Program-made: the position numbers and the translations under genes | Notes under the pieces: model-generated | The model's input: only the letters and a program-made list of their open reading frames with translations | Told to the model about the DNA's origin: nothing | Databases searched by the model: none | Assembly (NCBI RefSeq): GCF_013426895.1 | Contig: NZ_AP023176.1 | Span: 992,001-1,056,000 of the forward strand | Length of the DNA: 64,000 bases | Origin: Paraburkholderia largidicola | GTDB taxonomy: Bacteria > Pseudomonadota > Gammaproteobacteria > Burkholderiales > Burkholderiaceae | Direction of reading: 5' to 3' | Part shown: positions 58,931 through 64,000 of the stretch, piece after piece | Layout of the letters: the number at the start of each line of letters is the position of its first letter | Numbering within the stretch: the stretch's first letter is position 1

Positions 58931-59257
58931 ATGATCGTTGAAATGCGTATCTATCACTGCGCGCCGACGCGCCTTCCCGCCTTACTCGACCGCTTCACGA
59001 CGCACACGCTTGGATTCTTCGAGAAGTACGGCATCCAGCAGATCGGTTTCTGGACCACGCTGATCGGCCCGAGCAATCACGCGCTCACCTACATGATCCA
59101 ATGGGAAAGCCTCGCCGAGCGCGAGCAGAAGTGGAACGCGTTTCAGGCCGACGCCGACTGGATCGCGACGCGCGCCGCGACGGAAGCGCAGCGGCCGATT
59201 GTCGAGCGCATCGAGAATCACTTCCTCACGCCGACCTCGTTCTCCGCGCTGCGCTAG
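58931..59257 (+). CDS. NIPSNAP-family small protein
   Basis: A 108-residue alpha/beta-barrel-like protein. 'MIVEMRIYHCAPTRLPALLD' and 'FWTTLIGPSNHALTYMIQWE' match NIPSNAP proteins, which are ferredoxin-like dimers of unclear role, often near catabolic dehydrogenases. CGGAGAACACC before the ATG at 58931 fixes the start; the in-frame extension to 58883 lacks support. It lies between two dehydrogenases of the same family, so an accessory catalytic or binding role for the pathway is likely. Confidence 0.87.
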   Translation: MIVEMRIYHCAPTRLPALLDRFTTHTLGFFEKYGIQQIGFWTTLIGPSNHALTYMIQWESLAEREQKWNAFQADADWIATRAATEAQRPIVERIENHFLTPTSFSALR

Positions 59258-59269
59258 GAGACGGACGTC

Positions 59270-60157
59270 ATGACAGACAGGAAACGCATCGGTTTCATCG
59301 GGCTCGGCATGATGGGCGCGCCGATGGTGCAATGCCTCACCAACGCGGGCTTCGCGCTTTACATCGACGACGCGGACGCCGCGCGCGCCGACACGCTCGC
59401 CGCGCAAGCGGGCGCGCAGCGTTTGACACGCGACAATGCCGCGTCGCTCGACGTATTGATCACGATGCTGCCGAATTCGGCCATCGTCGAAAGCGTGCTG
59501 CTCGGCGGCGGTCGTGATGGTTGGGCGAGTCGGCTCGCGAAAGGCGCCGTCGTGATCGACATGAGTTCGTCGGAGCCGGAACGTTCGCGCAAGCTCGGCG
59601 CGATGCTCGAAGAACGCGGCCTCGCGTATCTGGACGCGCCCGTATCCGGCGGCGTGAAGAAAGCGAAGGAAGGCACGCTGGCGATTCTCGTCGGCGGTCG
59701 CGAGGAAGTGCTCGCGCAGTGCCAGCCCGTGCTCGAAGCGATGGGCAAGAGCATTCTGCATATCGGCGGCGCGGGATCGGGTCATGCGGCGAAGGCGCTG
59801 AACAACTATGTGTCGGCGGCGGGACTCGCGGCGACCGTCGAGGCGCTGCTCGTCGCACAACGTTTCGGCATCGAGCCGGACGTGATGACGGACGTGCTGA
59901 ACGCGTCGTCGGGCCGCAGCAATACATCGGAAAACAAGGTCAAGCAGTTCATGCTGAGCGGCACGTTCGCGTCCGGCTTCGCACTGCAATTGATGAACAA
60001 GGACCTGAAGATCGCCCATGCGCTCGCGCAGTCGGTCGGCTATCCGATGACGCTCGGCGACACGGTCACGGCCGTGTGGGGCGAAGCCGCGCAACGTTCG
60101 ACGCCCGCCACCGACCACACTGAAATGTATCGCCTGCTCGATCGCGATGCGTCTTGA
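59270..60157 (+). CDS. 3-hydroxyisobutyrate dehydrogenase-family oxidoreductase (second of three)
   Basis: A 295-residue beta-hydroxyacid dehydrogenase. GLGMMG lies at 11-16, DAPVSGG at 122-128 and Lys175 in 'GSGHAAKALNNYV'. It differs clearly from the first paralogue (for example 'SNTSENKVKQFMLSGTFASG' in place of the C-terminal 'KNGATLDKFPKHVLPGTFDF'), so the two probably use different substrates or act at different steps. The TAG of NIPSNAP is 12 bp upstream, with GGAGACGG as ribosome binding site. The C-terminus contains 'TPATDHTEMYRLLDR', seen in 'GarR-like' relatives. Confidence 0.89.
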   Translation: MTDRKRIGFIGLGMMGAPMVQCLTNAGFALYIDDADAARADTLAAQAGAQRLTRDNAASLDVLITMLPNSAIVESVLLGGGRDGWASRLAKGAVVIDMSSSEPERSRKLGAMLEERGLAYLDAPVSGGVKKAKEGTLAILVGGREEVLAQCQPVLEAMGKSILHIGGAGSGHAAKALNNYVSAAGLAATVEALLVAQRFGIEPDVMTDVLNASSGRSNTSENKVKQFMLSGTFASGFALQLMNKDLKIAHALAQSVGYPMTLGDTVTAVWGEAAQRSTPATDHTEMYRLLDRDAS

Positions 60158-60176
60158 TTCTGGACAGGAACCTGCC

Positions 60177-61604
60177 ATGTCACATGCAGCGCAGTTTTAT
60201 ATCGACGGACGCTGGGTCGAACCGGCATCCGCCCGCTGGTTCGACATCGTCGATCCAGCCACGGAAGCACCGTTCGAGCGGCTCGCGCTCGGCAATGCGG
60301 CAGATGTCGACCGCGCGGTCGCTGCCGCGCGCCGCGCGTTTCCCGCGTGGTCCGCGACGAGCGTCGCGGAACGCGTCGCGTTGTTGCGGCGCGTGCTGCA
60401 GATCTACGAACGCCGCTACGACGAGTTCGCCGAAGCGATGCGCCGCGAGATGGGTGCGCCCGTCACGTTCGCGCGCAACGGCCAGGCGGCGCGCGGCCCC
60501 GCGCATCTGAATGCGTTGATCGACGTGCTGGAACGCTTCGAATTCGAAGAGCAGCGCGGCAGCACGCGCGTCGTGCTCGAGGCAATCGGCGTGTGCGGTC
60601 TGATTACGCCGTGGAACTGGCCCGTCAACCAGATCGTCGTCAAGATCGCGCCCGCGCTTGCAGCCGGTTGCACGATGGTGCTCAAGCCGAGCGAGTATTC
60701 GCCGCTGAGCGCGCTGCTCTTCACGGAAGTGCTCGATGAAGCGCAAGTGCCTGCCGGCGTGTTCAATCTCGTGAATGGCGATGGTCCGGGTGTCGGCGAG
60801 GCAATTGCGAGCCATCCGGATATCGACATGGTGTCGTTCACGGGCTCGACGCGCGCGGGCGTGCTGGTCGCGCAGTCGGCCGCGCCGAGCGTCAAACGCG
60901 TCGCGCAGGAACTGGGCGGCAAGTCCGCGAACATCCTGCTCGACGATGTCGATCTCGAAGAGGCCGTCAAGCGTGGCGTCGCGGCATGCTTCGTGAACTC
61001 CGGCCAGTCGTGCTCGATTCCGACGCGCATGCTGGTGCCGCGTCATCTGATGAACGACGCCGCGCAGATTGCGAAGCGCGCGGCGGAACTGTATCGCGTC
61101 GGACCGACGGATGACGCTTCGACGCAACTCGGCCCGCTCGTCAACCGCAACCAGTTCGAACGCGTGCAGGCGCTGATCCAGAAGGGCATCGACGAAGGCG
61201 CGCGGCTCGTGACGGGCGGCCCGGGCTTGCCCGAGGGCATCGATAAAGGTTATTACGCAAAGCCGACGGTCTTCGCCGACGTCACGCCCGACATGACGAT
61301 AGCGCGCGAGGAAATCTTCGGGCCGGTGCTGTCGATGATTCCGTACGACAGCGAAGCGGACGCCATCGCGATTGCCAACGGCACGGACTACGGTCTCGCT
61401 GCATACGTGCAATCAGCGGATATCGCGCGTGCCCGCAAGGTGGGACGTGCATTGCGCGCGGGCGGCGTGCATCTGAACTATCCGCCTGCCGATTTCCATG
61501 CGCCGTTCGGCGGCTACAAGCGTTCGGGCAATGGCCGCGAGTGGGGCGAAGCGGGCTTGCGCGAGTATCTGGAAACGAAGGCAATGGTCGGTTACGGCGC
61601 TTAG
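60177..61604 (+). CDS. Aldehyde dehydrogenase family protein
   Basis: A 475-residue NAD(P)-dependent aldehyde dehydrogenase of usual length. The active site includes Asn147 ('TPWNWPVNQ'), Glu245 ('QELGGKSANI') and Cys279 ('NSGQSCSIPTR'). 'FTGSTRAGVLVAQSAAPSVK' is the cofactor region. It would oxidise an aldehyde to an acid in the pathway, after one of the dehydrogenases. AGGA before ATG 60177 sets the start, 20 bp after the previous stop. The frame beginning at 60147 lacks a good site. It ends the first transcription unit; a palindrome at 61648 follows. Confidence 0.91.
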   Translation: MSHAAQFYIDGRWVEPASARWFDIVDPATEAPFERLALGNAADVDRAVAAARRAFPAWSATSVAERVALLRRVLQIYERRYDEFAEAMRREMGAPVTFARNGQAARGPAHLNALIDVLERFEFEEQRGSTRVVLEAIGVCGLITPWNWPVNQIVVKIAPALAAGCTMVLKPSEYSPLSALLFTEVLDEAQVPAGVFNLVNGDGPGVGEAIASHPDIDMVSFTGSTRAGVLVAQSAAPSVKRVAQELGGKSANILLDDVDLEEAVKRGVAACFVNSGQSCSIPTRMLVPRHLMNDAAQIAKRAAELYRVGPTDDASTQLGPLVNRNQFERVQALIQKGIDEGARLVTGGPGLPEGIDKGYYAKPTVFADVTPDMTIAREEIFGPVLSMIPYDSEADAIAIANGTDYGLAAYVQSADIARARKVGRALRAGGVHLNYPPADFHAPFGGYKRSGNGREWGEAGLREYLETKAMVGYGA

Positions 61605-61647
61605 CCGATAGCAACGGCCAATACGGCCAAAAAATTTTACACGTTTG

Positions 61648-61662
61648 GATTGTCGGACAATC
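61648..61662. promoter_or_regulatory. 15-bp palindrome GATTGTCGGACAATC, candidate GntR-type operator
   Basis: GATTGTC-G-GACAATC is a perfect palindrome 67 bp before the CMD-family gene. With one preceding G it shares GGATTGT-NN-GACA with the site inside the 53369 promoter. TTGTNNGACAA-like dyads resemble operators of FadR-type GntR regulators, but no regulator gene is present in the cluster part seen. Confidence 0.65.
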
Positions 61663-61728
61663 ATCGCGTCAGGCAGTCTTAACGCGCAGAGCAACTGAAC
61701 GGGTTGAAGCAACAGAGAGGATCTCAAG

Positions 61729-62124
61729 ATGGATAGCAACGAACGTTTCGAAAAAGGCTTTGAGAACCGCAAGGAAGTGCTTGGCGCGGGGCATGTCGAA
61801 AAGTCATGGGCCAATGCCGACGACTTCAACCGTCCGATGCAGAAGTTCGTCACCGAGAGCTGCTGGGGCGATATCTGGGGCGACAGGACGCTGTCGTTCA
61901 AGACACGCAGCATGCTGAACCTCGGCATGCTCACTGCCATGAGCCAGCATCACGAACTGTCCGTGCACGTGAAGGGCGCGCTGCGCAACGGCGTGACGAA
62001 GGATGAGATCCGCGCGGTGTTGATGCAGGCGGCTGTGTACTGCGGCGCGCCGCTGGCGCTGGCTGCGTTCCGCGTCGCGACGGAAGCGATCAAGGCGTAC
62101 GAAGCGGAGACTTCGGCGGCTTGA
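61729..62124 (+). CDS. Carboxymuconolactone decarboxylase-family protein
   Basis: A 131-residue protein of the CMD family. 'KTRSMLNLGMLTAMSQHHEL' and 'SVHVKGALRNGVTKDEIRAV' followed by 'LMQAAVYCGAPLALAAF' match PcaC-like members. There is no AhpD-type CxxC. True PcaC decarboxylates 4-carboxymuconolactone in protocatechuate breakdown, but no other protocatechuate gene lies here, so another lactone or a general fold role is likely. GAGAGG about nine bases before the ATG is the ribosome binding site. It starts a second unit controlled by the palindrome at 61648. Confidence 0.88.
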   Translation: MDSNERFEKGFENRKEVLGAGHVEKSWANADDFNRPMQKFVTESCWGDIWGDRTLSFKTRSMLNLGMLTAMSQHHELSVHVKGALRNGVTKDEIRAVLMQAAVYCGAPLALAAFRVATEAIKAYEAETSAA

Positions 62125-62169
62125 TGCAATAGATAACCACGCACCATCGACAAAGACATGGAGACAACA

Positions 62170-63519
62170 ATGAAGACCCTCACTGCAACGGACATCGCAC
62201 AGTCCGAAGGCGAGCAGTCGATAGAAACGAAAAGACGCAATGCCATTAAAGGCGCGTTCTTCTCCGAGTACATCGACATGTTCGATATCTACCTGCCCGT
62301 CGTCGTGCTGTCGCCGGTGCTAGCGTTCTTCCAGCCGCCGCATCTGTCGAGCGGCATGGAGACGATTCTGGCCTCGCTGGTGTTCATCACGACGCTGCTC
62401 GGGCGTCCCATCGGCGCGCTGCTGTTCGGCATGATCGCGGACCGCATCGGGCGCCGCAAGGCGTCGATCTGGTCGGTGTCGGGCTTCGGCGTGGTCACGC
62501 TGCTGATCGCGCTGCTGCCGGGCTACGAGAGCATCGGCATCGCGTCGTACTGGGCACTGGTGCTGCTGCGCTTCGTCGACGGGATCTTTCTGGGCGGCGG
62601 CTACACGGGTGCGATGCCGCTCGCCATCGAGTATTCGAAGAAAGAGCAGCGCGGGTTTGTCGGCGGTTTCATCATCGCGGGCTTTCCGGCCGCGTACGTG
62701 TCGATCAATCTCGTCGCGATGCTGATGTTCGCGCTCTTTCCGCTGAACGGCATGAACTCGCCGTACGCGCAATGGGGCTGGCGCATTCCGTTCGTGCTGG
62801 GCGCCGTGCTCGCGGGCATTCTCGCGCTGTACTACGTGCACAAGGTCGCCGAATCGGAAATCTGGAAGAGCGAAGCCGCCGACAAAGGCAACCAGCCGGA
62901 AAAGCTGCCGCTCACCGACCTGCTGCGCGGCAAGAGCGGACGTAACCTGCTTCAGGTGCTGGTCATGATGACGGGCTTCTGGCTGACGCAGAACATCATC
63001 ACGATCTACCTGCCGACGGGCCTGCTCGTCAAGACGCTGCATCTGACGGGCTTCCAGATGACGTCCACGCTGATGATCACGTACTTCGTGCTGTTCTTCA
63101 GCTACATCGGTTCCGGGCTGATTGCGCAGGCGATCGGGCGGCGGCGTTTCTTCGTGATCGTCGGCCCGCTGATCGCGACGGTCGGCGCAGGGCTGCTGTA
63201 TGTGCTCGCGAACAACGACGGATTGTCCCTGCCGACCATCATCGCGCTGGTCTGCGTGCTCGCCGTGCTCGTCACGTCGCCGTGGGGCGTGATCGTCACG
63301 TACATCAACGAACGCTTCGTCACCGACGTGCGCGCCACGGGCTTCGGCGTCGGCTTCAGCCTCTCGGTGATCATCCCGTCGTTCTACGCGTTCTATATGA
63401 ACTGGCTCGGCGCATTCATGCCGTTGCGGATGACGTCCGTGGTGCTGCTGTGCATCGGCGGACTGATCGGCGCGGTCGGCGCGATGATGGGACCGGAAAC
63501 GAAGGACGTCGACTTCTGA
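62170..63519 (+). CDS. MFS transporter (metabolite:H+ symporter-like)
   Basis: A 449-residue carrier with 12 helices. 'SEYIDMFDIYLPVVVLSPVL', 'GRPIGALLFGMIADRIGRRK' and 'RFVDGIFLGGGYTGAMPLAI' fit the MHS/aromatic acid symporter group. GGAGAC seven bases upstream selects ATG 62170; an in-frame ATG at 62158 overlaps this site. It is the second transporter of the cluster, 45 bp after the CMD-family gene and 31 bp before another dehydrogenase. Two carriers may serve related substrates or import and export. Confidence 0.88.
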   Translation: MKTLTATDIAQSEGEQSIETKRRNAIKGAFFSEYIDMFDIYLPVVVLSPVLAFFQPPHLSSGMETILASLVFITTLLGRPIGALLFGMIADRIGRRKASIWSVSGFGVVTLLIALLPGYESIGIASYWALVLLRFVDGIFLGGGYTGAMPLAIEYSKKEQRGFVGGFIIAGFPAAYVSINLVAMLMFALFPLNGMNSPYAQWGWRIPFVLGAVLAGILALYYVHKVAESEIWKSEAADKGNQPEKLPLTDLLRGKSGRNLLQVLVMMTGFWLTQNIITIYLPTGLLVKTLHLTGFQMTSTLMITYFVLFFSYIGSGLIAQAIGRRRFFVIVGPLIATVGAGLLYVLANNDGLSLPTIIALVCVLAVLVTSPWGVIVTYINERFVTDVRATGFGVGFSLSVIIPSFYAFYMNWLGAFMPLRMTSVVLLCIGGLIGAVGAMMGPETKDVDF

Positions 63520-63550
63520 CGAATTATCTGACTGCAAGGGACTAGCGCAA

Positions 63551-64000
63551 ATGAACAAGGAACGGATCGGATTCATCGGTCTCGGCAACATGGGCGGCCG
63601 CATGGCGCGGCGTCTCGTCGATGCGGGCATTGCGGTGCTCGGTTACGACACCGCGCCCGAGCGCGTCAAGGCGGCGGGCGCGCAGGCCGCGGCTTCCATC
63701 GCGGACGTGATGAAGTTCGCCGACGTCGTGATGATGTCGTTGCCGGACAGCAAGGTCGTCGAGGCCGTGGTCGAAGGCGAAGGTGGTGTGCTCGCGCATT
63801 GCCGTGCTGGACAGATCGTCGTCGACCTGAGCACGGCCGCTGCGAGCTCGACGATACGGCTCGCGCGGCGCTTCACCCAGTCCGGCGTGCAGTATGTCGA
63901 TGCGGGCATTTCAGGCGGCGCGGCGGCGGCGGAGAAAGGCACGTTGACGCTGATGGTCGGTGGCGACGCGAGCGCGGTCGATGCGCTCAAGTGGGCATTC
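63551..64000 (+). CDS. 3-hydroxyisobutyrate dehydrogenase-family oxidoreductase (third), truncated by window end
   Basis: The first 150 residues of a beta-hydroxyacid dehydrogenase; the frame is open at base 64000. GLGNMG lies at 10-15 and the substrate motif, normally DAPVSGG, reads DAGISGG (117-123), the Pro being replaced by Gly. 'IGFIGLGNMGGRMARRLVDA' is otherwise typical. Catalytic Lys is beyond the window. AAGGGA about ten bases before the ATG is the probable ribosome binding site. It follows the second MFS gene by 31 bp. Confidence 0.88.
   Translation, partial: MNKERIGFIGLGNMGGRMARRLVDAGIAVLGYDTAPERVKAAGAQAAASIADVMKFADVVMMSLPDSKVVEAVVEGEGGVLAHCRAGQIVVDLSTAAASSTIRLARRFTQSGVQYVDAGISGGAAAAEKGTLTLMVGGDASAVDALKWAF

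Overview
The window is high-GC chromosomal DNA with codon use and gene content typical of the Burkholderiaceae, most likely Paraburkholderia, Caballeronia or a close relative. Pointers are the DUF3331, XapX and UPF0391 proteins, OmpC-type porins with a conserved 'AQSSVTLYG' start, a KduD/KduI/KdgT uronate locus, many LysR and IclR regulators, and a dispersed repeat with 'CTACTTTTCTTTGC' hairpins that I associate from memory with this group. No rRNA, tRNA, CRISPR array, transposase or phage gene was seen. Most of the window is metabolic accessory DNA: peripheral catabolic operons, each with a transporter and a local regulator.

Layout. 1-945: 3' end of a helical-repeat regulator-like protein, whose stop codon lies in a 13-bp tandem repeat (942-1032). 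1266-7823: a same-strand run of isochorismatase-like hydrolase, YtcJ-type amidohydrolase, DoxX, XapX, YoaK/DUF1275, a secreted two-domain VOC protein and an alginate-export-type outer-membrane protein. 7908-10190 (minus): a secreted Pro/Tyr-rich protein and a DctA-type carrier. 10303-13239 (minus): a LeuD/LeuC-like pair and a haloacetate-dehalogenase-like hydrolase, divergent from a LysR gene (13359). 14255-15048: palindromic repeat element A.

15053-18973: IclR/KdgR-type regulator, kduD, kduI and, divergently, kdgT. 19087-20304: MFS exporter. 20471-21399: palindromic element B, ending in a 3 x 101-bp tandem array. 21518-29488: LysR, a second sugar-acid or aromatic-acid type operon (DAD-family cupin, SDR, ACS-type MFS, SDR, IclR), LysR, Gfo/Idh/MocA oxidoreductase and a type II dehydroquinase. 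29609-35822: UPF0391 protein, a divergent FtsH paralogue, acyltransferase 3, glutaminase, zinc alcohol dehydrogenase and a small hypothetical.

36028-41117: a large secreted Gly/Tyr-rich protein and a porin, separated by an AT-rich stretch from a LysR gene. 41723-44743: HtrA-like protease and M14 carboxypeptidase. 44757-48728: a small redox/hydrolase operon under a divergent LysR gene, a small coiled-coil protein and a TetR gene. 48874-52979: DUF3331 protein, HDOD protein, HAD phosphatase and a second porin. 53493-64000 (cut by the window end): a long catabolic cluster with two MFS carriers, an AHL-lactonase-like hydrolase, an SDR, MmgE/PrpD, three 3-hydroxyisobutyrate-dehydrogenase-family proteins, NIPSNAP, an aldehyde dehydrogenase and a carboxymuconolactone-decarboxylase-family protein. 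Two similar operator-like palindromes (53374 and 61647) suggest one regulator for both parts.

The most unusual signals are the two palindromic elements, which share a 139-bp core that is identical in both copies and bounded by 24-bp perfect inverted repeats; the haloacetate-dehalogenase/LeuCD-like operon; and the uncharacterised catabolic cluster at the right end.
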